From contig OZ020267.1 of the NCBI GenBank assembly GCA_963971225.1, positions 7,405,574 to 7,469,573 of the forward strand: DNA of 64,000 bases, in the 5' to 3' direction. The DNA is from Melieria omissa. Lineage: Eukaryota; Arthropoda; Insecta; Diptera; Ulidiidae. The position numbers and the translations under genes are program-made. The notes beneath the pieces were generated by a model. The model saw only the letters and a list, made by a program, of their open reading frames with translations. It ran no database searches and was not told the DNA's origin. Of this stretch, positions 46,035-56,214 are shown one piece after another (within the stretch, counting starts at the first letter, position 1; the number at the start of each line of letters is the position of its first letter).

Positions 46035-47403
46035 ATAGAATAGAATAGAATAGAATAGAATAGAATAGAATAGAATAGAATAGAATAGAATAGAATAGAA
46101 TAGAATAGAATAGAATAGAATAGAATAGAATAGAATAGAATAGAATAGAATAGAATAGAATAGAATAGAATAGAATAGAATAGAATAGAATAGAATAGAA
46201 TAGAATAGAATAGAATAGAATAGAATAGAATAGAATAGAATAGAATAGAATAGAATAGAATAGAATAGAATAGAATAGAATAGAATAGAATAGAATAGAA
46301 TAGAATAGAATAGAATAGAATAGAATAGAATAGAATAGAATAGAATAGAATAGAATAGAATAGAATAGAATAGAATAGAATAGAATAGAATAGAATAGAA
46401 TAGAATAGAATAGAATAGAATAGAATAGAATAGAATAGAATAGAATAGAATAGAATAGAATAGAATAGAATAGAATAGAATAGAATAGAATAGAATAGAA
46501 TAGAATAGAATAGAATAGAATAGAATAGAATAGAATAGAATAGAATAGAATAGAATAGAATAGAATAGAATAGAATAGAATAGAATAGAATAGAATAGAA
46601 TAGAATAGAATAGAATAGAATAGAATAGAATAGAATAGAATAGAATAGAATAGAATAGAATAGAATAGAATAGAATAGAATAGAATAGAATAGAATAGAA
46701 TAGAATAGAATAGAATAGAATAGAATAGAATAGAATAGAATAGAATAGAATAGAATAGAATAGAATAGAATAGAATAGAATAGAATAGAATAGAATAGAA
46801 TAGAATAGAATAGAATAGAATAGAATAGAATAGAATAGAATAGAATAGAATAGAATAGAATAGAATAGAATAGAATAGAATAGAATAGAATAGAATAGAA
46901 TAGAATAGAATAGAATAGAATAGAATAGAATAGAATAGAATAGAATAGAATAGAATAGAATAGAATAGAATAGAATAGAATAGAATAGAATAGAATAGAA
47001 TAGAATAGAATAGAATAGAATAGAATAGAATAGAATAGAATAGAATAGAATAGAATAGAATAGAATAGAATAGAATAGAATAGAATAGAATAGAATAGAA
47101 TAGAATAGAATAGAATAGAATAGAATAGAATAGAATAGAATAGAATAGAATAGAATAGAATAGAATAGAATAGAATAGAATAGAATAGAATAGAATAGAA
47201 TAGAATGGAATAGAATAGAATAGAATAGAATAGAATAGAATAGAATAGAATAGAATAGAATAGAATAGAATAGAATAGAATAGAATAGAATAGAATATAA
47301 TAGAATAGAATAGAATAGAATAGAATAGAATAGAATAGAATAGAATAGAATAGAATAGAATAGAATAGAATAGAATAGAATAGAATAGAATAGAATAGAA
47401 TAG
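46035..47403. repeat. AATAG pentanucleotide array, about 1.37 kb
   Basis: About 273 nearly perfect units. I see only single-base departures near 47206 (GGAAT) and 47297 (ATATA). On the minus strand it reads as endless Ser-Ile-Leu-Phe-Tyr repeats in several frames; these are not genes. The array resumes at 63982, so a BEL/Pao element inserted inside it. Confidence 0.97.
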
Positions 47404-47648
47404 TGTTCAAATGTGTTCGTTCCAGTGATCTGTGGATCCTGCAATGATCCAATCCTCTCCCTTCCAGTCCCCTATGTATTTATGTCCCACTTTCCCAATC
47501 CACCGGCTTCGGCCGTCTGTCTCGTCCAATGTTTTTTTCACTTTGTTCATTCGTGTTTTAAACATTCAATAAAACGCACGCGCCACCGAACTCCCGCGCC
47601 TTTCCATTTATTTAAAGCGATCCGCCGACGGCTCAGAGATCTTATTTA
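47404..47648 (+). repeat. BEL/Pao 5' LTR
   Basis: It begins TGTTCAAATGTGTTCG and ends GATCTTATTTA, and is repeated at 63737-63981. It contains a poly(A) signal AATAAA at 47568-47573. The end is set by the following primer-site TGG and by the 3' copy, which stops at the same base before the AATAG array. Confidence 0.93.
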
Positions 47649-47662
47649 TGGTCCTTCGAGCC
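47649..47662 (+). promoter_or_regulatory. BEL/Pao tRNA primer binding site
   Basis: TGGTCCTTCGAGCC directly follows the 5' LTR. TGG complements a tRNA CCA end, and TTCGA fits the T-loop position. I do not assign the tRNA. Confidence 0.7.
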
Positions 47663-49052
47663 ACCGCGAACCCGCGACAGTAAAAACATTTAACAAGTGA
47701 AACATAAAAAAAAACATTCAAAACCAACAGTGACATACAATAGTGACATAAAATATTACAAAAGTGACACAGTGAACGAAAACAGCAACAGTGACACAAA
47801 ACATCCAAACTGTGCAACAACTACAAAACAGTGAACAGTGAGAACAAGAGTGAACAACATACACCAACTATAAAAATATGAGGTAAAGGAACCAAAAAAA
47901 TAAATAAATAAAACTAAATTAAACAAAAAGTGAAGAGTGAGCCCCTTACAAAAAAAAAAATACCGAAAGCCAACCCCGGCCCCCCTTTTTTTCAAAAAAA
48001 AACAAAACAAAAAGTAAAAACAGGCAACCCCGGCCCCCCTTAAACAAAAAAAAAAAAAATTAATTAAAATTAAGTGGAGCACAGAAAAACAAAAAACCAC
48101 AGTGCAGTGCAATTGCAACGAACAACGAAAAATCACATAACAACAACAACACACACTACGCTGACGAAGAGGGAAGCGACATCGAACAAACCACAAGAGC
48201 TCTAATTATCAGGACGGACTGACACTCAACGCAAAGGAGAAGCACTGGAAGCAGCCAAAAAAGCGGACGGACGGATTTTAAAAATCAACGAGGGAGATCC
48301 CAAACTCGGGCACTGGGCCCAACAAAGATAAGCCCATAAAAATTTTGTGTCAAAATTAACAACACATATACTAACCAATACATACATATTTCAAAAATCT
48401 ACAAAAATACCAATTTCCCATTTACACATTAATTAGCATTCACATACGAACATCCGCATACACATATATTTCAAAAAATAACAAAAAATCTTGGAAATAA
48501 AAATTTAAACTTCCCAAGTCAATTATTAAATTGCGGTTTAATAATAACATATATAACCACATACCGAATTATTTGCCGTTGAATATTGTATATATATACA
48601 ATATTCAACTGGATCAAAAACACCGCAAAGTAGTTCCGCTACTGCCCAGTAGTTTGCTTCTTTTTCACATTTCCCCTGCACATTTCGCGCTTCTTTTACA
48701 CAAGGCTCGCATTGCGGCAAGAAATAAGCGCGGATCTATTTTCCAATTTTCTGCACATATTCTTGCACCTCTCTCTGGGCAATATTTACATACGCCATTC
48801 CCCCTCCTTTTCTTTGTGCTTTGCACACTCAGCAGCAAAAAACCCAGCTGCTACCTACATTCTGCTTGATCACTTGTCCATATTCACTCATTTTCCCTTG
48901 TGCACTTCGCGCTTGTACATAAGACCAGCAGCGACAGCCCAGCTGCTGTGTACATTCTGCGCACCCACGTCTGCACATAGTTCCGTGTTTCCCTTTGTGC
49001 TATATCCGCAAGCACTTGGCAGCACGCAACTCAGCTGCTTGGCCCAAGTGCA
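47663..49052 (+). other. BEL/Pao leader, left part, with splice donor
   Basis: A- and C-rich, low in structure, with almost no ATG before 47878. GTGACA and GTGAACA phrases repeat. At 47878-47882 ATGAG is followed at once by GTAAAG, a good splice donor. Two GGCCCCCCTT-type motifs lie at about 47978 and 48032. The rest, to the errantivirus insertion point at 49053, shows no coding frame I support. Confidence 0.6.
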
Positions 49053-49056
49053 TATA

Positions 49057-49569
49057 AGTTAGTTCCGACTTGATCGGAACGCGTACTTTATTCGTGAAAG
49101 CTCAACTTAAACTGAAACTACCAGCTAAAAACTTCTTACAAACTAGCCCAAGCCCGTCGCTGAACAGCGCTGCGTAATCGATATTGCGAAATCGATGCTT
49201 GCAGCCCTGTCAGCGTTTCTGTCCGAAAAGAGCGGACGCCGCAATGCGTTGCGAAATTAGTCGCAGACGCATTGCCAGCTTTCTTTTGCCGAAATTATAA
49301 GGCTGTTGACATTAACCGAAGTGCCAATGCCAACAGCCGGAAAAAGTGCGTTCCTCAGCAACATTGTATGGTTGTTGACATTAACCGAAGAGTTAGTGTC
49401 AACAGCCGAAAAAACGCGCTCCTCAGCAACATTGTATGGTTGTTGACATTAACCGAAGAGTTAGTGTCAACAGCCGAAAAACCGCGCTCCTCAGCAACAT
49501 TGTATGGTTGTTGACATTAACTGTAGTGTTAATGTCAACATCCGGAAATATTGGTGCCGTCCGTCAACT
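49057..49569 (-). repeat. Errantivirus 3' LTR
   Basis: It matches 56214-56726. In the element's direction it begins AGTTGACGGACGGC and ends GGAACTAACT. AATAAA (plus strand TTTATT) sits at 49087-49092. The U3 part has tandem units of about 68 bp, each with a near-palindrome of arms GTTGACATTAAC and GTTAGTGTCAAC, best copies at about 49310-49545. Confidence 0.95.
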
Positions 49570-49580
49570 CCTCCCCCCTT
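49570..49580 (-). promoter_or_regulatory. Errantivirus polypurine tract
   Basis: In the element's direction AAGGGGGGAGG lies directly before the 3' LTR and would prime plus-strand DNA synthesis. Confidence 0.85.
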
Positions 49581-49601
49581 AAAAACGATTGTCCCCAATC
49601 G

Positions 49602-50904
49602 TTAAAAGTAGGGTAGGTCGCTGATTTTTTTAGTGTTATTGAGGTGGAGCTGGTTCAGCTGCTCCAGAGAAAGTAAGTTAAGGAAGCCTTCCTCTTGGGG
49701 AGTCATTTGCACCATTGGAGGGTTGGCTTCCATGAGGGGTGCCTCTAGGTTTCGGTAAGTCGTGTTATCAATTTTAAGAGTGGAATTATAAAATTTAATT
49801 AGCAATGTTCCCCCCATTGTTTGGTTATTGACTGTACCATGGAAGTCGTTCAACAGGATTACACCGGAAGAAATTTCCTCTAACCTTGGTAAGTGGTATC
49901 CGTGAGTTAGCAGACACGACGAATTAAGTCCGTCCAACAGTCTTGGTACGCATGGGTCACTAGATATGTCGACTACTTGGGCTTTCTTACATATTCTTAT
50001 ACTATTAATGGTTACACAATTACTTAATACACCTAAAGTTGTTCCATTATTTCTTAATAACTGCTTATACTTTACGTTTACAATTCTGTTATTTCTTATT
50101 ACCGGTTTGACAGTAATACTAATATAATTTTCTTTGCTTGTGAGCGGGATTTGGATGACGTACAATAGGGTCTTATCTCCGTACAAGATTTTGATATCAG
50201 CATATTCGAGGGCTTCCTCATCGGAAGTGAATAACATGTTTTCCTCTTTTAACTTTCTTAATGCTAATTCCATTTCTCTTTTGTTTAGTAACATTGAATT
50301 GAGTATGTTATTCTTCGCCCATTGTATGGCGTATTTAATGTTTACCAATTCTTCTTTTACCAATCTTAACCTAGTTTGGATATCTAATGTCGCCTCGCTC
50401 ATAATGTTGCTATCTTTGCGTATGGCGTTACTTATATCATTAGTCATCGTAGTCAATTTATTAATTCTTGCCATTAGAGCTTCGTTTATAATAACCTGCC
50501 TATTAGTATTACTTATTGTTTCATTTAGTACATCTAAAACTAGCTGGAAATCGTCGTGGTCCGGTGACCCCGCGATATATTTCCAGGCTGTCCCCAGAAT
50601 ATTCAAGGCTCGTTTCTTTCTCGATGGCTCATTCGGTTGTATGGCGGTAAAGATCTGGGATGTTTGGTCGATTTCCTGGATGAGGAGTGGGAATAGGATG
50701 TTGTTCTTGGGGATGCTCTGCTGGGTGTAGTTCCGCACCTTATCGATGAAGGATTCGTACTGGTTCAACTTAATGACATGAACGATCTTGAAGATACCGT
50801 CCTGCACTTTTCCAACTCCATTGTTTAGCGTAATAAGGTGGGAAAGGGTGTAGTTGAAAATCTTCACCTCGCTCGCCAAGATGATGAGAAGGGGTGATAT
50901 GATT
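49602..50904 (-). CDS. Errantivirus Env-like frame (baculovirus F-type), spliced, no membrane anchor
   Basis: This frame is homologous to insect errantivirus envelope proteins (class I fusion-type, related to baculovirus F). An RKKR cleavage-type motif near one quarter of the length is followed by an ALNILG hydrophobic stretch. A long helical region and the conserved LTHGYHLPRLEEISSGVILL block follow. No ATG fits the start: a splice acceptor (TTACAG ending at 50905) lies just before a hydrophobic signal-like segment (IISPLLIILA), so the initiator should come from an upstream exon, as known for gypsy env. The frame ends at 49602 soon after a NNTKKISDLPYF segment without any transmembrane helix, which relatives have. 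Entry function is therefore doubtful. About 433 codons; not joined here. Confidence 0.8.
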
Positions 50905-50923
50905 CTGTAAGATAGGGGTAAGA

Positions 50924-53900
50924 TTAGCTCTTGATGTTGCTCTTATGAACAACCTTTCCTGACTCAGTAAGAACAGTGGTGGACTTATCTTCCTTAACAA
51001 TTTCCTTCCTAAATTTTGGCGAGAGCTTGGTTCCTAATCGTTTGTTTATTCTAACGTAGATAGTCTCCCCTGGTTTGTATTCCTTAATCGGTTGACGATT
51101 TTTGTTATGGTTCTCTAAGTCAGTTTGTTGTTTATTCTTTAATCGCTGAATGTTGTCTTGTCTCGTTTTCTCGTACGTTTCGGGATCTATGTTAGCTGTT
51201 CGTCCAAAGAATACGTCTAGTGGTTTTTTCCCTATTGTGCTATGGATTGAAAAGTTATACTCGTACACCGATCTCTCTAATAGTTCCTGGAATGTTCTGT
51301 TGATATCTTCCGCTTTAATGCAACGCATGATCTCCGTAAGCGTGGAATGGAACCGCTCTACTTGTCCATTCACTGTACTCGTATATGGTGGGGATGTGTA
51401 AATTTCGATTCCTAATTGATCCTTTAAAAGAAACGTAATTGTAGCAGAGTTAAACGATTTTTCGTTGTCGAATACGACCATCTTCGGGACTCCGAATAAG
51501 AAAAGAATTTCTCGAAGGGGTTCTCTTATGTCTTCAACGGCTTTTGATTTGATGATTCTAGCCTGAGCGTATTTCGAAAATTTGTCTATTGCCGTAAGAA
51601 CGAGTTTGTTCTCAGTTCTATAGATATCTATGTGAAGGATTTGACCAGGATACGTGGGAATAGGGGTCTCCTTTAACTCCGGTTTCATTGGGTGCCGATC
51701 GTACTTATTAAGTTTGCAAACCGCACACTGCTTGACAATTCTATTGATTTTACTGTTCATACCAGGGAAGTAGTATTCCTCCAATATCTGGGTTTTATTT
51801 TCCTTTCCGTTTCGATGTGCTCTTTTGTGCGTTTCTATAATTATCTGCTCCTGTTGTCGTTCATCCTTGATGTCTTTTACCTGGAGGCGTGCAAATCTAA
51901 TTTTGTATTTAGCAAAGTTATCTGGGAAAATTTCTTGAATTTTTCCCATCAGGGATTCCGGAGCTTTAATACCATTTATAACGGAAGGGTTTAAAAATTT
52001 CTGTAGAAGCGAGACAAGCTTTCCCGTAGTGTACTCGGGCTCTGTAATAGTGTGGCGGTGTAATGTGGGAAAAACGATCTCGAATTTATAAGTTGATTCC
52101 GAATCGGTGCATAAAATGATTTGATTCTTGAATGCGTTTATAGGTGCTTTGACAATGTCAATGAGCTTCTGGCCTGAGCTTTCGTTGCTGTGAGTCATTC
52201 CCGACATTGTGTTTATTGGGGAGTGGGGTGGTATTCTGGAAAGAGCGTCTGCTACTACATTGCTAGTACCTGGCTTGTAAAAGAGTTCATAGTTGTATTC
52301 CTCTAACACCGCCTTCCAGCGCTTCATTTTGCTGTTATTGTTTTTGTTACTTAAGGCGTATGTAAGAGGCTGATGGTCGGTAAAAATTTTGACCTTAGCA
52401 GAACCGTAAAGGTAATTGCGCAAAGAGTTCAGGGCCCAGATGATCGCGAGCATCTCTTTCTCGTTTACAGCATAGTGTTCCTCAGTCCTGCTAAGAGTTC
52501 TCGAGATAAACGTGATAGGCTTATTATTTTGTGAAAGGACCGCACCTAAAGCAAATTCCGATGCGTCCGTCGTCAACTCGAAATGATCGTTGTAGTTCGG
52601 ATACGAGAGTAAGACGTCTTCTGAGACTAGCGAATTTTTTATCTTATTAAAGGCATTTGCAGCCCCCGTATTCAAGTCTATGAAAATTTTTGATGACATT
52701 CTTTTTGACATACGACCTTCTTCCCCTCTTAGGAGTGTTGTTAAAGGCTTGGCCAGCTTCGCATAGTCTTTTATAAAACGACGATAGTATCCTGACAAGC
52801 CGAGAAATGAACGTAATTCTTTGATTGTTTTGGGCAACGGAAAATTGATGATAGTATCCACTTTTTTCGGGTTGGTTTTGATTCCTGCCTTTGAAATGAC
52901 AAAACCTAAGAACTCGACCTCCTCTTTAAAAAAATGGCACTTGTCCAATTGGACCTTCATATTAGCTTCCTGGAGTGTTCTAAAAATGTTTTCGATGTGG
53001 CATTTATGCTCTTCCTCTGATTTGCTGAAGATGACAATGTCATCAATATACACGTAACATGATTTGCCAATGTAGTCGTGGAGGATATCGTCCAGGGCCC
53101 GTTGGAAAATCGAAGGGGCATTTTTCAACCCAAATGGCAATCGAGTAAACTCGTATTTACCATTATTTATCGAAAAGGCCGTCTTTTCGATATCAGAGGG
53201 TTTCAGTGGTATTTGATGGAACCCACTCTTGAGGTCGAGGACCGAAAAATATTTACAGTCCCCTAATTGCGATACTACTTCAGATATTTCTGGAATAGGA
53301 TACCTATCCGGAATTGTGAGAGAATTCAGCTTACGGTAGTCAATTACCATTCTATATTGCTTGTTGCCCTGCGAGTCTGGCTTCTTGTCGACAATCCAGA
53401 CCGGAGAGTTGTAGGGGGACCTAGAAGGTCTGATTATACCATCATTAAGCAGTTGCTGAACTTGCCTTTCGACTTCTTGCTTTAGTGCTGTGGGGTATGG
53501 GTAGAATTTACTGTAAACTGGGGAATCCGTAGTAGTCCTAATCTCCCCGACCACCTTTGTGGTATAGGTGAGCTTTTCATCGGGCTCAGAGAAAAGTGTT
53601 GGGAACTTGTTTATCAGTGTCCCCATTACGTCTGTTTGCTCATTCGTAAGTTTGTCGTCCTTCAGTAGATTCACGGACTGGGTGGATAACTGTTTGATTT
53701 TTATTCTAGAACCATTCTTTAAAATCATGTAGTTTTTGCCTGCGTGGATTACTGCGCCTAATTCTTTGAGACTGTCATTTCCTAGGATGCCGTGAAATGA
53801 CCTGAGGGATGGCATAACAAAAAATTTAAGTTTATTTTCTAGGTTGAATAAGTTGATGAAGGTATGTTCCTGTATTTTGATGTCGCCTGCTACAGATTTG

Positions 53901-54046
53901 GCGAAAAAGGGAATGGCGTTGTGATAGGTTTTCCTCGCAAGATTTGGCTGGATGTAGTTCTTGCTTGACCCAGTATCTACCAGGAATTTTAGTGTCTCTC
54001 CGCTCTCGGTTTTACATTCAAAGTAAGGGAGCGAAGAGTCGCTCAT
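50924..54046 (-). CDS. Errantivirus Pol (protease, reverse transcriptase, RNase H, integrase)
   Basis: An intact frame of 1040 codons. Protease: FLVDTGSSKN at about residue 24. Reverse transcriptase: SGFHQIPL, then the catalytic YIDD near 335. RNase H: TTDASEFALGAVLSQ near 494 and TDHQPLTYALS. Integrase: a His-His-Cys-Cys zinc module near 740-775 (HKRAH then CAVCKLN), catalytic Asp in HIDIY near 805, Asp in FDNEKSF near 857 and Glu in VERFH near 895. The ATG at 54044-54046 overlaps the gag stop by four bases (ATGA), and a slippery site lies just upstream, so Pol is probably made by frameshift or reinitiation. All catalytic residues I can check are present. Confidence 0.95.
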   Translation of the reverse strand: MSDSSLPYFECKTESGETLKFLVDTGSSKNYIQPNLARKTYHNAIPFFAKSVAGDIKIQEHTFINLFNLENKLKFFVMPSLRSFHGILGNDSLKELGAVIHAGKNYMILKNGSRIKIKQLSTQSVNLLKDDKLTNEQTDVMGTLINKFPTLFSEPDEKLTYTTKVVGEIRTTTDSPVYSKFYPYPTALKQEVERQVQQLLNDGIIRPSRSPYNSPVWIVDKKPDSQGNKQYRMVIDYRKLNSLTIPDRYPIPEISEVVSQLGDCKYFSVLDLKSGFHQIPLKPSDIEKTAFSINNGKYEFTRLPFGLKNAPSIFQRALDDILHDYIGKSCYVYIDDIVIFSKSEEEHKCHIENIFRTLQEANMKVQLDKCHFFKEEVEFLGFVISKAGIKTNPKKVDTIINFPLPKTIKELRSFLGLSGYYRRFIKDYAKLAKPLTTLLRGEEGRMSKRMSSKIFIDLNTGAANAFNKIKNSLVSEDVLLSYPNYNDHFELTTDASEFALGAVLSQNNKPITFISRTLSRTEEHYAVNEKEMLAIIWALNSLRNYLYGSAKVKIFTDHQPLTYALSNKNNNSKMKRWKAVLEEYNYELFYKPGTSNVVADALSRIPPHSPINTMSGMTHSNESSGQKLIDIVKAPINAFKNQIILCTDSESTYKFEIVFPTLHRHTITEPEYTTGKLVSLLQKFLNPSVINGIKAPESLMGKIQEIFPDNFAKYKIRFARLQVKDIKDERQQEQIIIETHKRAHRNGKENKTQILEEYYFPGMNSKINRIVKQCAVCKLNKYDRHPMKPELKETPIPTYPGQILHIDIYRTENKLVLTAIDKFSKYAQARIIKSKAVEDIREPLREILFLFGVPKMVVFDNEKSFNSATITFLLKDQLGIEIYTSPPYTSTVNGQVERFHSTLTEIMRCIKAEDINRTFQELLERSVYEYNFSIHSTIGKKPLDVFFGRTANIDPETYEKTRQDNIQRLKNKQQTDLENHNKNRQPIKEYKPGETIYVRINKRLGTKLSPKFRKEIVKEDKSTTVLTESGKVVHKSNIKS

Positions 54047-55383
54047 CCTAAAAAATGGATGTCACTAAATTCGATAGTTTCTTCGTAATCTTCGGCACAA
54101 GTTTCGATAGAAGACAAGTATTCGTTTAATGTCTGGTCGTAAGCCTGGCCCTCTTCTGCCGTTAATGCGTTGCAGTCGTAAGGCTCCTCTGACTCCGTGT
54201 CTATATGGAAAGTGCGTTGCTCCTTGCCTGGTCGAACATTTTGTTGTGATAATGGGAGAGGTGGCCGCTTTCCTAAATACCGATTACCCTGCGGTCTGTT
54301 TGCGTAGTTGATTTGCCTAGAGCGAATGCTCTCGTCAACTTCCATCGGTTCAGGGGGTGGTGGGGGTTTGGAAGTAGTAGGACGCGGAGGTGGCTGCCTT
54401 GGGTGTTGATAAGGTTGCCTTGCAAACACGCGATTCTGCGGGTTTGGTATGTGCGCTAGTTGTGGATAAAATGGGTATAATTGTCTATCCCTCTGCGGGC
54501 TATTAATCATTTGTGGTATTGGCGGCGGCATTCGGTACTGCCGTTGATGGTTGTTTTGACCCTGCGCGTGGTTGGTGCGGAACCTCTGATTTTCGAGTTT
54601 CAGGCACAAATGAAGAGCCTGTGGTAAATCCGCCGGCTCTCTCATACCCAACAACCTAGACAGGTCGCCGTTCAACCCTCGGACAAAAGTGTCCAAGGCT
54701 TTCTCCCTATAAGTTTGTGTAAGGAGACTCAGGGCTTCCATACCGACATCTAAGCTTCCAAGCTTGTTCAATATAAGTGAAAGATGGGAATACACCGCCT
54801 GGTAAAATTCCTGGATTGTGGATCTACCCTGAACGAGGCAAGTCATCTGGTATTCGAGAGTTGACACATCACGCTTATCGGCGTAGTGAAGTGTGAGGCA
54901 TCTAGAAATTGCCTGCCAGTCAAGTGGAGTGTTATAAGACTCCAAAGCTGTGTCCGCATGACCCACGATCTTATTTCTAATAATGTTTAGGATTCCGAAA
55001 TATTTCGGTGTCCCTTTAAATGGCTCATAGATCCTAAGGATTCTGTCGACACTCTTCCTCCATGAGTTAAATTCTCCCTGTTTCCCCGAGAATTCCCTGA
55101 GGCATTTGACTACATCCGGTACCTTATCTAAATCAGACAAGTCAGCGAGGTGTCTTTCGTCTATTGCTTGGTCTGTTGCATTCGAGAAGCTTGCATTCGG
55201 ATTAAGCGTAGCCTGAATGATTGGCGGTCCCTGACTATTAAAAGTTTCAAGAGCTATTCGCGAAATGAGCGCTCTAAGCTCTATTTCGTTCATTTGTTGT
55301 GGTGGTGGGCCACCAGGATTGGCATTAGGATTTATAGGTGGATGAAGGATTGGAGGACGGATCAGATTGTTGGGGTTTGCCAT
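54043..55383 (-). CDS. Errantivirus Gag
   Basis: A frame of 446 codons ending in TGA at 54043-54045. The N-terminus is Pro/Asn-rich; a capsid-like helical core spans roughly residues 80-290 (for example LREFSGKQGEFNSWRKSVD and an LTQTYREKALDTFVRGLNG segment). The C-terminal part is rich in Pro, Arg and Gln (PPPRPTTSKPPPPPEPMEVD). There is no CCHC zinc knuckle, which is normal for errantivirus Gag. It forms the particle shell and packages RNA. The ATG at 55383 is the first in the frame after the leader. Confidence 0.9.
   Translation of the reverse strand: MANPNNLIRPPILHPPINPNANPGGPPPQQMNEIELRALISRIALETFNSQGPPIIQATLNPNASFSNATDQAIDERHLADLSDLDKVPDVVKCLREFSGKQGEFNSWRKSVDRILRIYEPFKGTPKYFGILNIIRNKIVGHADTALESYNTPLDWQAISRCLTLHYADKRDVSTLEYQMTCLVQGRSTIQEFYQAVYSHLSLILNKLGSLDVGMEALSLLTQTYREKALDTFVRGLNGDLSRLLGMREPADLPQALHLCLKLENQRFRTNHAQGQNNHQRQYRMPPPIPQMINSPQRDRQLYPFYPQLAHIPNPQNRVFARQPYQHPRQPPPRPTTSKPPPPPEPMEVDESIRSRQINYANRPQGNRYLGKRPPLPLSQQNVRPGKEQRTFHIDTESEEPYDCNALTAEEGQAYDQTLNEYLSSIETCAEDYEETIEFSDIHFLG
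54049..54055 (-). promoter_or_regulatory. Gag-Pol slippery heptamer
   Basis: In the coding direction the bases read TTTTTTA with gag-phase codons TTT-TTA, a canonical -1 frameshift site, three bases before the overlapping ATGA. A -1 slip here enters the pol frame directly. No downstream pseudoknot was assessed. Confidence 0.65.
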
Positions 55384-56204
55384 TATTATTGGTTTTTCGT
55401 AAATAAAGTTCGCGACCGAATTTTATCCAATTTCCTTAACTTAACTCTTAATTCTTGTATTTTATTTTTTCGTTTTGATTTTTACTTTATTTTATTTTGA
55501 TCTTTTCCCTGTTTGAATAATTTGCTCCAAGCACTTCTTATGGATTGGAATTCTTCAATTAATTTCTTTTCTTTAGATTCAAACTTACAAAATAACGGCG
55601 TCCAGCTTCATGCTGCCTTTGACTGCTATTACTGCTTCGCTGTTGCTGCTTTTTTGCTGCTGCTGCTGTCTTTTTGCTGCCACTACTGCTTCACTGCTGC
55701 TACCGCTGCTGTCTTCTTGTTGCCACTACTGCTTCGCTGCTGCTGCTTCTTCGCTGCTGCTGTTGCTGCTGCTGCTTTTGCTGCCACTACTGCTTCACTG
55801 CTGCTACCGCCGCTGTCTTTTTGCTGTCACTACTGCTTCGCTGTTGCTGTTGCTGCTGCTGCTGCCTTTTTGCTGCCACTACTGCTTCGCTGCTGCTACC
55901 GCCGCTGTCTTTTTGCTGTCACTACTGCTTCGCTGCTGCTTTCGTTTTATTTTAGATTACTCTTTTGGTTTTATTGCTTCGTACACTGCACTTTCTCAGT
56001 TTATCTGTTAATTTCCGCGGTGGAGCGGCTTGCGTTCGACGCACCCTTTTCGCTTACGGCTACTAAGGAGCCTCCTTCTCCACACTTTCAGATCGCGCGA
56101 GTCACCGACACTACTTGAGTATTTTTGGTTACGCACGACACGACTGTCCTGGCTACTTGTACTACTTAAGGACTTATAGTAGCCGGACACACGTTCAAAT
56201 TCGC
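55384..56204 (-). other. Errantivirus leader with GCA-rich tandem repeats
   Basis: The untranslated leader between primer site and gag. At 55606-55945 irregular repeats read on the plus strand as CACTACTGCTTCGCTGCTGC and TACCGCCGCTGTCTTTTTGC. Plus-strand Leu/Cys-rich frames here are by-products. The env splice donor should lie in this leader or near the gag start, but I could not fix it. Confidence 0.75.
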
Positions 56205-56214
56205 TCGGGCGCCA
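56205..56214 (-). promoter_or_regulatory. Errantivirus primer binding site
   Basis: In the element's direction TGGCGCCCGA, matching the 3' end of a lysine-type tRNA; its first base overlaps the LTR's last base, as in other errantiviruses. Confidence 0.75.

Noticed and set aside
45957..47452. Two minus-strand frames of 475-495 codons made of Ser-Ile-Leu-Phe-Tyr repeats
   Set aside because: They are translations of the AATAG array; a pentanucleotide without a stop codon is open in several frames. No gene signals.
47648..47683. Eleven-codon frame starting at the LTR/primer-site border
   Set aside because: Its ATG is formed by the LTR end and primer site; it is too short and fixed by those signals, so at most a minor upstream frame.
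50134..50730. 198-codon plus-strand frame
   Set aside because: An antisense shadow of the env frame, which has clear homology on the minus strand.
55513..56118. Plus-strand Leu/Ala/Cys-rich frames up to 201 codons
   Set aside because: They lie antisense to the errantivirus leader and come from its GCA-rich repeat.
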